Shown here piece after piece: positions 1 to 8,321 of a stretch of 29,167 nucleotides of DNA. This DNA comes from Clostridia bacterium (GTDB taxonomy: Bacteria; Bacillota; Clostridia; Christensenellales; UBA1242). The first letter of the stretch is position 1. Every line of letters begins with the position of its first letter. The notes beneath the pieces are model-generated. The model made no database searches, was not told the DNA's origin, and saw only the letters and a list, made by a program, of their open reading frames with translations. The position numbers and the translations under genes are program-made. Location of the stretch: the NCBI GenBank assembly GCA_028694075.1, contig JAQUUD010000005.1, forward strand, positions 1-29,167, given 5' to 3'.

Positions 1-210
1 GTGGGCGAAGGAACTCAATATGCTTTTTGGGTAAGCACGGCAAATAAAATTAAAAGACTTTCTAATGGCTCGGGCGATACTCATCTCTGGTGGTTGCGTT
101 CGCCTTACATAGTTGGTAATGACGCCTTTCGATGTTTCAATAGTAGTGGCGATATCACTAACTACTCTGCGAGTTATACAAACGGCGTGTCCTTCGGCTT
201 TTGCGTTTAA
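1..210 (+). CDS. C-terminal end of a DUF6273-like surface protein (partial)
   Basis: Reading frame 1 is open from the first base and stops at TAA 208-210, so this is the 3' end of a gene beginning outside the window; the GTG at base 1 is not evidence of a start. The 69 residues contain WWLRSP followed by a Gly/Ser/Asn-rich stretch and the ending NGVSFGFCV. That matches the C-terminal half of DUF6273-type modules, where a conserved LRSP motif precedes a short beta-rich tail usually ending near GVRP. These modules occur in secreted or surface proteins of Firmicutes; their biochemical role is not established. The usual GVRPAF-like ending is replaced by GVSFGF here. Family placement rests on the LRSP motif and overall composition, so it is probable rather than certain. 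Confidence 0.6.
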   Translation: MGEGTQYAFWVSTANKIKRLSNGSGDTHLWWLRSPYIVGNDAFRCFNSSGDITNYSASYTNGVSFGFCV

Positions 211-240
211 TCTTATAATCTAATTTATCCGCGTCTTTGA

Positions 241-676
241 CTGAACGACAAGCAGAACGGACTAACAATTCTCAAACGGACCGGTCAACAGTCAACTGGA
301 CGCATAACATATCAAACGGACCAAACAACCAGTCAACTGGACCATCAACCAGCCAATCGGACCTACGACAGTCCAAGGGCAAGTCAAGAGTCAACCGGAC
401 AAATTAACAGTCAACCGGACCAAGCGACACTCAAACGGACCAAGCGACACTCAAACGGACCAAGCGACACTCAAACGGACCAAGCGACAGCCAACCGAAC
501 CGGCGAGCACAGTGTCGCGAAACTTTGCGTTAGCAAAAATGGAGCGACGCGTGCGGTCAAACAGGCAAAACAACAGTCAAACGGACCAAGCGACAGCCAA
601 CCGGACACATTAACATATCAAACGGGCAAATCAAACAAGTCAAACGGGCAAATCAAACAAGTCAAACGGGCAAACG
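241..676. repeat. A/C-rich minisatellite with ~20-bp period, core TCAAACGGAC
   Basis: The top strand is poor in T and carries many copies of a core TCAA(A/C)(C/T)GGAC. Three exact 20-bp units, CAAGCGACACTCAAACGGAC, occupy 421-480, a degenerate unit lies at 481-500, and looser copies extend upstream to about 270. A non-repeat spacer of about 70 bp (roughly 501-570) is followed by further copies, and at 620-676 the unit becomes about 22 bp with TCAAACGGGC. Because the period is not a multiple of three, the repeat does not encode a periodic peptide. Frame 1 is open from 241 to 744 but has no ATG, which is expected from the lack of T. Base composition is far more GC-rich than the flanking genes. 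Function is unknown. Confidence 0.85.
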
Positions 677-727
677 AACACCCGCGCCCGCCTTGCCGGC
701 TTTGCCGGCAAGGCGGGCGCGGGTGTT
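677..727. repeat. 24-bp perfect GC-rich inverted repeat with 3-nt loop
   Basis: Bases 677-700 are the exact reverse complement of 704-727, separated by TTT. The arms are almost entirely G+C, in strong contrast with the AT-rich surroundings. It could terminate transcription from the DUF6273 gene, but there is no proper U-tract after it, only TTTAC. It shares the 11-mer GGCGGGCGCGG with the palindrome at 23507-23546. Confidence 0.9.
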
Positions 728-810
728 TACTCCGACATAACTAATCTCATACAAAAATTAATCCTTTTATTATCCTATTTCTTCTTTTGTTTTTTTGTTT
801 GATTATTTGT

Positions 811-840
811 TTGATTATGCTGAATTTAGTATGATATAAT
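811..840 (+). promoter_or_regulatory. Extended -10 promoter for the ABC exporter pair, leaderless geometry
   Basis: A -35 TTGATT (811-816), an 18-bp spacer and a perfect -10 TATAAT (835-840) preceded by TGA form an extended -10 promoter. The ATG at 849 lies only 8 bases beyond the -10, so transcription would begin at or next to the start codon. No ribosome binding site is visible between them. Confidence 0.75.
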
Positions 841-848
841 TTGTTTAA

Positions 849-2636
849 ATGAAAACAATAAGATTTGTTTGGTCATACTTAAGAAATTATAGATTGAAAT
901 TTATTTTTGGATTAATTTTCGCAGGAATAAGCGTTATTTTTATGCTTATTTTACCGCAAATCACTCAGTTCTTCGTTGATTCAGTTCTTGATTTTTCCCA
1001 TAGCGACACAAATCTATTAAGCCCCATTTGGATTTGGTTAATCGAGATTTTTGGTGACTACACTTTTACAAATCTGGTAATTTCTTTATGTGTTGTTTTT
1101 ATAATTTGCGCCTTGCTCAAAAATATAACTGAATATTTCGCTTCACAAAATTTTTTTTATTCAAGTTCACACACTTGCGGTCATGTAAGAAGAGATTGTT
1201 TTAAAAAACTGTCGCATACTTGTTGCACTCCGCAAAAAAGTGAAGTTTTTGTTCATTTCACTAACGACATTTCAGATTTGTTTAATTTGATTTATAGATT
1301 ATTTTCTTCGTTCTTCACATCATCTCTAAAAATTTTGCTTATTTTAACTTTTTTATTTTTTGTGGATATTGAAATCGGGCTTTGCATATCGGTTTTTATT
1401 TTTATAATGTTACTTGCTGGATTTTTCAGCAATAAAAAAGCACTTGAATTTTACAATGAAATACGCAACCGCAGAAGCAGAATGGAAGAAGTTGCCGAGG
1501 AAGCCATTACTGAAATGAGAGAAATAAAACTTTTCAATCGTGAAGAATATGCCCTAACAAAATTCGGGATTGCCAGCAAAAAGCATTATGTGGCAAATAT
1601 TAAAGGCTTTGGTTATTTGAATAAAGTTTTGCTATTAACTGATTCATTAAAAATTTCGGCATTTTTTTTAGTGGTTGTTTTTTCAGCACTTAAATGTTTT
1701 GATGGACTAATCTCAGTTGGCTTTTTTGTGTTGATTTTTGCATATACATTGCTAGCAATTAACTCAGCACAATCGCTTATAAAAAATATTTATGATATAA
1801 ATTTAAGACTGGTGCGTATTTCAAGAGTAATGAATTTCATAAAAGAAGTAAATTATGACCAAGAAAACATAGTATTTTCAAAACAATTAGACATAAAAAT
1901 TGAAGATGTTAGAGTTTTATTAAATGAACGCAAACTTTTCGATGATTTCAATTTAGAACTTCCGTATGGAAAAACTTATGGTATTGTTATTAAGCAAGGT
2001 GAAGGCAAATCGGCTCTTGCAAAGATGTTGCTAAGATTTTATGAAATAACAAGCGGAAATGTTTATATTGGCGGGCAAAAAACTCAGGATTTGGATATAT
2101 GCCAGCTTAGAAATTTATTTTCGTATATTTCACAAGAACCGTATATTTTTGAAGGTACAATATTAAACAATGTAATCCTTTTTGATAATTACGACGAAGC
2201 AAAATTCAAACAAGCAATTCAGATTTGCGATCTTGAAAAATTAATTGAGAAACTCGGTGCGGATTATTATATAAATGAAAAAGGCGTTGGGTTAACATCA
2301 CAAGAAAAACAAAAAATAAATTTTGCAAGAGCAATTTATAAGAATGCACCGATCCTGATTATTGATTCATCTTTTAATAAATTTAATAATAAATTTTCTC
2401 AAAAAATGATTAAAAGATTTATTAAATTTTATAAAAACCGAACCGTAATAATTTTATCTATAAGACCAGAAGACATTGAGTTTTGTAATGAAATAATTTT
2501 TGTTGAGCAAGGTAAAGTTATCGATAATGGAACATTTAAAGAATTGGTTGCAAAAAAAGATACTTTTTATTATTGTTTAATGAAAGGCAAACCTTGCAAA
2601 GCAAAGCAAAAGACAGAGGTAAAAGCGAATGAATAA
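849..2636 (+). CDS. ABC exporter subunit 1, with degenerate nucleotide-binding domain
   Basis: The 595-residue protein has the half-transporter layout: about six membrane segments in residues 1-320 and a C-terminal ATP-binding domain. The domain is eroded. Walker A reads KQGEGKS (around 382-388), lacking the first glycine. The ABC signature is LTSQEKQK (about 480) instead of LSGGQ. Walker B ends LIIDSS (about 503), so the catalytic glutamate is Ser. The H-loop is ILSIRP (about 535), with no His. The Q-loop glutamine (SYISQEPYIF) is kept. It overlaps the next gene by 8 bp, so the two subunits probably form a heterodimer in the cytoplasmic membrane. Heterodimeric exporters often have one non-catalytic site; this is that subunit. 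The substrate cannot be read from sequence. The start at 849 follows the -10 too closely for a leader. Confidence 0.88.
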   Translation: MKTIRFVWSYLRNYRLKFIFGLIFAGISVIFMLILPQITQFFVDSVLDFSHSDTNLLSPIWIWLIEIFGDYTFTNLVISLCVVFIICALLKNITEYFASQNFFYSSSHTCGHVRRDCFKKLSHTCCTPQKSEVFVHFTNDISDLFNLIYRLFSSFFTSSLKILLILTFLFFVDIEIGLCISVFIFIMLLAGFFSNKKALEFYNEIRNRRSRMEEVAEEAITEMREIKLFNREEYALTKFGIASKKHYVANIKGFGYLNKVLLLTDSLKISAFFLVVVFSALKCFDGLISVGFFVLIFAYTLLAINSAQSLIKNIYDINLRLVRISRVMNFIKEVNYDQENIVFSKQLDIKIEDVRVLLNERKLFDDFNLELPYGKTYGIVIKQGEGKSALAKMLLRFYEITSGNVYIGGQKTQDLDICQLRNLFSYISQEPYIFEGTILNNVILFDNYDEAKFKQAIQICDLEKLIEKLGADYYINEKGVGLTSQEKQKINFARAIYKNAPILIIDSSFNKFNNKFSQKMIKRFIKFYKNRTVIILSIRPEDIEFCNEIIFVEQGKVIDNGTFKELVAKKDTFYYCLMKGKPCKAKQKTEVKANE

Positions 2637-4251
2637 AACTTTTTTAAAATATCTTTTCTCAGATAAGAATTTTATTTTTATTCTGATTCTGCTTATTGTT
2701 TTTTCAAGCGTGTTTGCTCAACTTGTGCCGTATTTTCAAGGTTTGCTTGTTGATGATGTGCTTATCACGCTGGATAAAAGCCTTCTTATCACGCTTTGCA
2801 TTTCAATTTTTGCAGTGCTTATTTTAGATTCAGTTTGCAAATTGCTTGCAAATTCTTATATGATAAATTATGGATATAAAACTGCGGGCAAAATTCAAAA
2901 TGAAATATTTAAAAATATTTTAAACAAACCTTACGATTTTTTTGAAAGTAAAGACAACGGTGATATTCTATATCGCATAAACACCTATGTTTATGATATC
3001 GGAGATTATATTTCAAAAGACATAAGTGAACTTGCAATGGCAATTTCACGAATGACTATTATTTTTACATTTCTATTTGCGTTAGAGCCTTATTTTGCCT
3101 TAATATTAAGTTTATTATATGCGTTGATTTTTTTTGTTATTTATTTATTTTTAAAAGTTTTAATAAAAAAATCAAAGAAAACAATGGATAATGAATTGCA
3201 TAGAAATTCAGTTATCTTGCAAAATATTGAAGGGCTGGAAACATATCTTGCATATAACACAAGTTCAAAAACTCTGCAAAGTTATAATAATATTAATACG
3301 AATTATGGAAAAATCTGGGCAAGTTATCATAAAACAGCAAATCTGTTTTTTCCATTAATTGATTTTTTGGTTTGCATTGGTACGGTTTTAATTTATATTG
3401 TTGCTTCCACTTATATAATTCATATTTTGCAAATCGGTGTTATTGTTTCAATTTTAGCATATTCCTCTTCGACAATTGCTCCAATGGCTGTTATTTCAAA
3501 AGGGCTGGCAAACTTCGTTGACACTTCTGTCATTTTGGACGAAGTGCTTGAATTTGCCGACAAATGCGAGCAAAATGAAAAAACGAAAATAAATGTTCAC
3601 TTTGATGAAGTTGACATTGTTTGCGAAAAAGTAAGTTATAAAAATGCAAAAAATAATACTAATATTCAACAATTAAATTTAAAAATAAAACACGGCGAAA
3701 AAATCTTGTTGCACGGCAAATATGGCAGTGGCAAAACATCTTTCAGTGGTCTGCTTAGCGGTTTATATAAAGTTGACAGTGGAAATATTTTGTTTAACGG
3801 GATTAACATAAATGATTTAAACGAAAACTGTTTGGCTAATTTAATTTCAGTAACTTCTGACGCTGTCGGAGTTTTCAAAGCAAGCGTTTATGACAATGTT
3901 AAATTTGCAAAACCTAATGCCAGCGAAAAAGAAATTTTGAAAGCAATTGAGTATTCCGGTCTAAAAAAGGTTACTGACAAAATGGAAAAAGGCTATAAAA
4001 CCGTGTTGAACCAAACTTATGTATCTGAAGGTGACAAACAACTTATTTCTTTTGCCCGAATAATCTTGAAAAATACACCAATCATTATTGTTGATGAAGT
4101 TACAAGAGATATGGAAATTGCAGTGAAAAATAAATTTTTAAAAACTCTCAAAAAATTTGCTAAAAATAAAACATTAATATATATGTCAGAAAACAGTAAA
4201 GTGGATTTTGAATTTGATAAAAAAATAGAATTTAATAAACATAAAAAATAA
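2629..4251 (+). CDS. ABC exporter subunit 2, partner of the preceding gene
   Basis: This 540-residue membrane/ATP-binding fusion begins inside the end of subunit 1. AGAGGT lies 8 bases before the ATG, indicating translational coupling. Membrane segments fill residues 10-300. In the ATP-binding domain Walker A is intact (GKYGSGKTS, about 363-371) and Walker B retains the catalytic glutamate (IIIVDEVT, about 486-493). The signature is VSEGDKQ (about 465) rather than LSGGQ, and the H-loop histidine is missing (YMSENSK, about 517). The pair therefore has one Glu but two abnormal signatures and no H-loop histidine. By homology it exports a peptide, drug or lipid, but nothing here identifies the cargo. 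A strong terminator follows the stop codon at once. Confidence 0.88.
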   Translation: MNKTFLKYLFSDKNFIFILILLIVFSSVFAQLVPYFQGLLVDDVLITLDKSLLITLCISIFAVLILDSVCKLLANSYMINYGYKTAGKIQNEIFKNILNKPYDFFESKDNGDILYRINTYVYDIGDYISKDISELAMAISRMTIIFTFLFALEPYFALILSLLYALIFFVIYLFLKVLIKKSKKTMDNELHRNSVILQNIEGLETYLAYNTSSKTLQSYNNINTNYGKIWASYHKTANLFFPLIDFLVCIGTVLIYIVASTYIIHILQIGVIVSILAYSSSTIAPMAVISKGLANFVDTSVILDEVLEFADKCEQNEKTKINVHFDEVDIVCEKVSYKNAKNNTNIQQLNLKIKHGEKILLHGKYGSGKTSFSGLLSGLYKVDSGNILFNGININDLNENCLANLISVTSDAVGVFKASVYDNVKFAKPNASEKEILKAIEYSGLKKVTDKMEKGYKTVLNQTYVSEGDKQLISFARIILKNTPIIIVDEVTRDMEIAVKNKFLKTLKKFAKNKTLIYMSENSKVDFEFDKKIEFNKHKK

Positions 4252-4279
4252 AATCCGGAAACAACTTGCCGGATTTTTT
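4251..4279 (+). terminator. Rho-independent terminator of the ABC exporter operon
   Basis: An 8-bp stem AAATCCGG / CCGGATTT (4251-4258 and 4269-4276) with a 10-nt loop is followed by a continued T run. It starts at the last base of the stop codon, so the operon ends here. Confidence 0.9.
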
Positions 4280-4333
4280 ATTTGTTCATAAAATAATTCA
4301 ATTCAATATTTAAAGTTGTTTGTTTTAAAACAA

Positions 4334-4696
4334 TCACAACTCTTCTCGATTATGAAAACCTGTTACAACAACATCAGCATTTGTGTTTAAAATATTTTTA
4401 CAAACAATATCTCCGACATTATATGTGCAGTTTGCAACAGGTATTTTTTTAATTTCTTTTATAATATCAAAAATCAGTTTTTTGGGCACAGGCAAATTTG
4501 TTTTAACATAATAAATTTTTTGGTGATTAACGATTGAACAAGTCACAATTCTTGTTGGATTTGTTGCTTCAGATTTGCCATAAGCATCGCCTCGATAACA
4601 AAGATTTCCGCTGACTTTTATTTCACCGCTTTCTTCTTCTATTTTTAAGTGACAGCCAATTGGGCATACAATACAGGTTGTTTCCATTATTTTCAT
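4334..4696 (-). CDS. DUF1667 family cysteine-cluster protein
   Basis: The 120-residue protein opens with a cysteine cluster, C8-x2-C11-x3-C15 plus C33 (NLCYRG), resembling the N-terminal iron-sulfur site of molybdopterin oxidoreductases. This matches DUF1667, commonly encoded beside glycerol-3-phosphate-type FAD dehydrogenases in Firmicutes. It is the last gene of the minus-strand trio. A role as electron-transfer partner of the two upstream flavoproteins is inferred from context and the cysteines; no reaction has been assigned. The first ATG was chosen because AAAGGA lies 7-8 bases before it. The second ATG (residue 4) has no site of its own. The 286-bp gap from the gene upstream is unusually long for an operon and consists of A/T runs. 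Confidence 0.85.
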   Translation of the reverse strand: MKIMETTCIVCPIGCHLKIEEESGEIKVSGNLCYRGDAYGKSEATNPTRIVTCSIVNHQKIYYVKTNLPVPKKLIFDIIKEIKKIPVANCTYNVGDIVCKNILNTNADVVVTGFHNREEL

Positions 4697-4982
4697 AGAT
4701 TTTCCTTTTATTATCTAAAAATTTTCAAACTTGGCAAAAAATTATAATAATTTTTCATTTTTTTTTATTTTTATTTTTTTAAAAAAATTTTTTTTAATAT
4801 AAGCGTATTAATTCAAATTTTTTTCCTTTAATTTATCAACTTTTATAATCAATGATTTTTTAATTTAAAATTTTTTAAAATATTATTTCAATTTTAAACA
4901 ATCAATCAAAACGATTTTTCGGTTTATAGTTAAAATAAACAAATTTGCAATTTAAATTTCATTATCAAAGCATTTTAAAAAT

Positions 4983-6227
4983 TTAAACTATATCAACAAA
5001 AAGATTTAAAGGCTTGTCCGCAAAAAAATCCGCTTTGTTAACATCAATTTCTTGCATCTCGCCCGTGTTCAACGCCACAACAAATTTTTTTGCAATAATT
5101 TTTTCGCCTGCTTTAACTGTTATTGTTTTGCGTAAATGGTTGTCTTTGATTCTAAAATATATTTTGAATATTCCGTTTTGATTTATGTTAACTTTCTGCG
5201 GAATTATATATGAAATTTTATCAGAAAATAAGATTTCAGCCTGTTGCACACTAGAGTTATCAAGTTCACCTTTTGCAAACTTGCTTGCTCCCAGTCCTGC
5301 AATTTTGCCTTCTTCCGTTGCATTGTCAGCAAGGTCGTGAATGTGTAAAACATTGCCCGAAACAAAAACCCCACTTAGACTGCTCTCACGATTTTCGTCA
5401 ACAACAAAACTTCTGTTCACTGAGCTTAATTTCACTTGACTTCCAAAAATTTCCATTTCAGGAATTAATCCAACAGACAAAATCAAAGAATCACATTCAA
5501 TAAATTTCTCTGTGCTTTCAATCGGATTTAAATTTTCATCTACTTGTGCATAAAAAACTCCTTCCACCCTGTCAGTTCCAACAACTTTTGTAACAGTATG
5601 ACTTGTGAGCAAAGGAATATTATAGTCATTCAAGCATTGCACAATATTTCGTTTCAGCCCGCCTGATGTTTTCATAATTTCAATAACTTTTAAAACTTTC
5701 ACACCTTCATAAGTGAGCCTTCTTGCCATAATCAGACCAATGTCGCCACTGCCCAAAATAACAACTTTTTTGCCGGGCTTTTGATTATAAAAAGAAATCA
5801 TTTTTTGAACCATTCCGGCAGTGTAAATTCCAGCGGGACGTGAGCCAGCAAGGTTTATCTGCCCCGCTGTTCTTTCTCTTGAACCGCTTGCAAGAACTAT
5901 GGCTTTTGCAGTTATTGTTTTTCGCATTCCCTCTTTTAAAACACTAACTTGACCTTGAGAAGCATTATACGCAAATGTTTTTAAACTCACTTCAATATTA
6001 TTTTTTTGAACTTCCAAAGCCAAGCGACTAGCATATTCTGTTCCTGTTAATTCTTCGCCAAAATATTTAAGCCCAAACCCGTTATGAATACACTGATTTA
6101 ATATCCCGCCCAATTTTTCATCTTTTTCAATAATCAGTGTATCCAAACCATTTTCCTTAGCGACAAGTGCCGCCGCCATTCCGGAAGGTCCGCCCCCAAT
6201 TACCACAACACCATATTCGTTTTTCAT
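4983..6227 (-). CDS. NAD(P)/FAD-dependent oxidoreductase
   Basis: The 414-residue flavoprotein belongs to the pyridine-nucleotide-disulfide oxidoreductase fold family. The FAD-binding Rossmann motif is VVVIGGGPSG (residues 7-16), a CIHNGFG segment follows near residue 48, and a second NAD-binding Rossmann motif VVILGSGDIG lies near residue 155. The C-terminal 70 residues form a beta-rich extension. In Firmicutes this protein normally accompanies a GlpA-like dehydrogenase and a DUF1667 protein, as seen here. The likely job is reoxidising the dehydrogenase and passing electrons to NAD(P) or another carrier; this is inference from the trio. Start supported by AAGGA 6 bases upstream of ATG. Confidence 0.9.
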   Translation of the reverse strand: MKNEYGVVVIGGGPSGMAAALVAKENGLDTLIIEKDEKLGGILNQCIHNGFGLKYFGEELTGTEYASRLALEVQKNNIEVSLKTFAYNASQGQVSVLKEGMRKTITAKAIVLASGSRERTAGQINLAGSRPAGIYTAGMVQKMISFYNQKPGKKVVILGSGDIGLIMARRLTYEGVKVLKVIEIMKTSGGLKRNIVQCLNDYNIPLLTSHTVTKVVGTDRVEGVFYAQVDENLNPIESTEKFIECDSLILSVGLIPEMEIFGSQVKLSSVNRSFVVDENRESSLSGVFVSGNVLHIHDLADNATEEGKIAGLGASKFAKGELDNSSVQQAEILFSDKISYIIPQKVNINQNGIFKIYFRIKDNHLRKTITVKAGEKIIAKKFVVALNTGEMQEIDVNKADFFADKPLNLFVDIV

Positions 6228-6384
6228 AAATATCCTTAAATATATTTTTTTAATTTCGTATTTATTTATTTTAATTTTTAAACTTAATTAAATCAGCGCA
6301 ATAATCGTTTATTATCTAATTTATTAGAATTATTTAATTATTTTTCCAATTTTTTATCATTTATTTAAATAATTTATTATAATT

Positions 6385-6470
6385 AATTTTTTTATATTAT
6401 TTTTTATATTTTTTTTATATTTTTTTTTATATTTTTTTGCATTTTATTATTATTTTTTTTATTATTTTTT
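6385..6470. repeat. Low-complexity T-rich tract with TTTTTATAT-like units
   Basis: The gap between the two flavoprotein genes is almost pure A/T. It contains runs of T on the top strand interrupted by ATAT and ATTATT, giving imperfect T(n)ATAT repeats, and one C+G pair in about 80 bases. Such a tract is prone to slippage. No gene or clear terminator hairpin is visible. Confidence 0.7.
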
Positions 6471-7964
6471 TTAAGTTCTTTCTCTTTCGGTTTCTTTGTT
6501 TTCGAATATATAACTTTTTCTTGTTTCCTTTGTAACTTGTTCAAGCGGGATATTTAATTCTTTTGAAATAAGTTTTGCAATCTTTAATGTACAAAACCCT
6601 CCTTGACAATGCCCCGCAGTTGCACGCACACGCCTTTTTATTGCATCAAGTGTATGTGGTTTTAACGGGCTGTGAATTGCATTTAAAATTTCTGCTTCAG
6701 AAACTAGTTCGCATTTGCAAATAATATTACCAAATTTTGGATTTTCTTTTATCATTTCTTCAAGTTGTTGAGGGGTTTTATCCAAAATAAAACCATAAGG
6801 TTTTCTTCGTATCATTTCTTTTTCTTTGCATTTAATGTTCATAAGTTCACAAACCATTTCTGCAATGGCGGGGGCAGCAGTTAAGCCCGGAGAATTTATT
6901 CCGCATAAGTTAATTACTTGGGGATTTATTTTGCTTTTTTCAATTATGAAATCTTCTCCGCTTCCAACTCGAATTCCAGCGAACTCACGAATTGCTTTAT
7001 TGAACGGCGGATTTATAAACATATTGTTTATACCACTTTTTATTTTTTTAAGACCTTCTGTAGTAATAATCGGCTCTAAACTTAAGCAATCTTCCGAAGT
7101 TGGTCCAAACAAAATATTTCCGTCCGTGGTTGGCGTTGCAAGAATACCTTTCCCCAAATTAGTTGGCAAAGGGAAAACTGTCATATCAACATAACCCTCA
7201 ACTTCGCGATCCAAGACATAATATTCGCCCCGTCTGAAAGTAAGCGGATAAGTTTCAACTCCCAGAAGTTTTGCAATATTGTTATATCCCCAGCCAGCAC
7301 TGTTAACAACATTTCGTGCGCAAATCGTTTCTTTTCCATCTGAAATAATAAAAAAATCATTTTCAAATTTTATTTTTTTTGTATCATATGAAAAACGGAA
7401 ATCTGCCCCATTCAAGACCGCTTCTTCCGCAAGTGCGATTGTAAGCATAAAAACATTGATAATGCCAGATGTCGGGGCATATAAAGCATATTTTATTTCT
7501 CTTTTCAAGTTCGGAACAAGTTTATATAATCTTTCACCTTCAATAATTTCAAGACCCGGCACACCATTCTTTATGCCTCGTTCCTTTAAGATTTGAAGTT
7601 TTTCCAAATCATTTCCGGCAACAATCGCCCCGACATGCTTATATGGAACGCTTAATTCTTCACAAAGTTTATCCAAAAGCAATTTACCTTCAACATTTAA
7701 TTTTGCTTTTAATGTGCCGGTTTGGGCATCAAAGCCTGCGTGAGTGATTGCACTGTTTGCTTTTGACATTCCCGTACAAACATCTTCACCAATTTCCAGA
7801 AGAATTGCCCTTTTATTCATTCGGGTTAATTTATTTAAAACAGCAGTGCCTACAACACCACCGCCAAAAACAGCAAAATCATAAATTTTTACGGGATTGT
7901 TTTCTTTTCCCATTTGAAATTGTCTGCCTTCAGTTTGTTCATTAACTATTCGTTTTTTTATCAT
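6471..7964 (-). CDS. GlpA-like FAD-dependent dehydrogenase with C-terminal [2Fe-2S] domain
   Basis: The 497-residue protein has an N-terminal DAO-type FAD-binding motif (FAVFGGGVVG, residues 30-39) and an active-site-like SGIINVFMLT region near 170. Its C-terminal BFD-like domain carries four cysteines (C416, C418, C453, C458, as CKC and CQGGFC) expected to bind [2Fe-2S]. This architecture is that of anaerobic glycerol-3-phosphate dehydrogenase A-type proteins: glycerol-3-phosphate to dihydroxyacetone phosphate. Substrate specificity is not provable from sequence, as related proteins oxidise other 2-hydroxy acids. It is the first gene of the trio. The start is ambiguous: ATG 7964 has AGCAGGT about 9 bases upstream, while ATG at 7913 is nearer the usual family start but has a poorly spaced site. 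The first was preferred. Confidence 0.88.
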   Translation of the reverse strand: MIKKRIVNEQTEGRQFQMGKENNPVKIYDFAVFGGGVVGTAVLNKLTRMNKRAILLEIGEDVCTGMSKANSAITHAGFDAQTGTLKAKLNVEGKLLLDKLCEELSVPYKHVGAIVAGNDLEKLQILKERGIKNGVPGLEIIEGERLYKLVPNLKREIKYALYAPTSGIINVFMLTIALAEEAVLNGADFRFSYDTKKIKFENDFFIISDGKETICARNVVNSAGWGYNNIAKLLGVETYPLTFRRGEYYVLDREVEGYVDMTVFPLPTNLGKGILATPTTDGNILFGPTSEDCLSLEPIITTEGLKKIKSGINNMFINPPFNKAIREFAGIRVGSGEDFIIEKSKINPQVINLCGINSPGLTAAPAIAEMVCELMNIKCKEKEMIRRKPYGFILDKTPQQLEEMIKENPKFGNIICKCELVSEAEILNAIHSPLKPHTLDAIKRRVRATAGHCQGGFCTLKIAKLISKELNIPLEQVTKETRKSYIFENKETERERT

Positions 7965-8274
7965 TTTTTTATACCTGCTATATATTATTTATAATTATGA
8001 AAATATTTTTACTTTTATTTTTTATAATTTATACATTTTAACACAAAAAGTTGGAATTGAAAATAGGATTTTACATTTATTTAGAAAATTTATATTTTTC
8101 TTCGACAAAATATTGATTATATGCTAATTTTAACAAAAGTTAAAATTAAAATCATTGATTGAATCAAAGTTCAAAGCAGAAGAGCAAGTCAAAAAAGCAT
8201 ATAATGTTTCATAAGAACTTTTCAAAACTTTGTTTCTACTGATTTGTCATCATTATTTAATAATGAAAATTCAA
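7965..8274. other. AT-rich divergent intergenic region
   Basis: This is the head-to-head gap between the flavoprotein operon and the CoaD-like gene. The only clear element is the plus-strand promoter that begins at 8275. A minus-strand promoter must lie here, but no convincing -35/-10 pair was found. No ORF, tRNA or strong hairpin was seen. Confidence 0.6.
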
Positions 8275-8303
8275 TTGACAATTTTATTGTTACTTGATAT
8301 ATT
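8275..8303 (+). promoter_or_regulatory. Consensus promoter of the CoaD-like gene
   Basis: TTGACA (8275-8280), a 17-bp spacer and TATATT (8298-8303). Predicted start is near 8310, leaving a leader of about 12 nt before ATG 8322. Confidence 0.8.
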
Positions 8304-8321
8304 TAATAAAAAGAGAATAAT

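Noticed and set aside
241..676. CRISPR array
   Set aside because: Units are about 20 bp head-to-tail with no constant-length unique spacers, and no cas genes are present.
241..744. Long open frame 1 following the DUF6273 stop
   Set aside because: It has no ATG or ribosome binding site and is open only because the top strand has few T.
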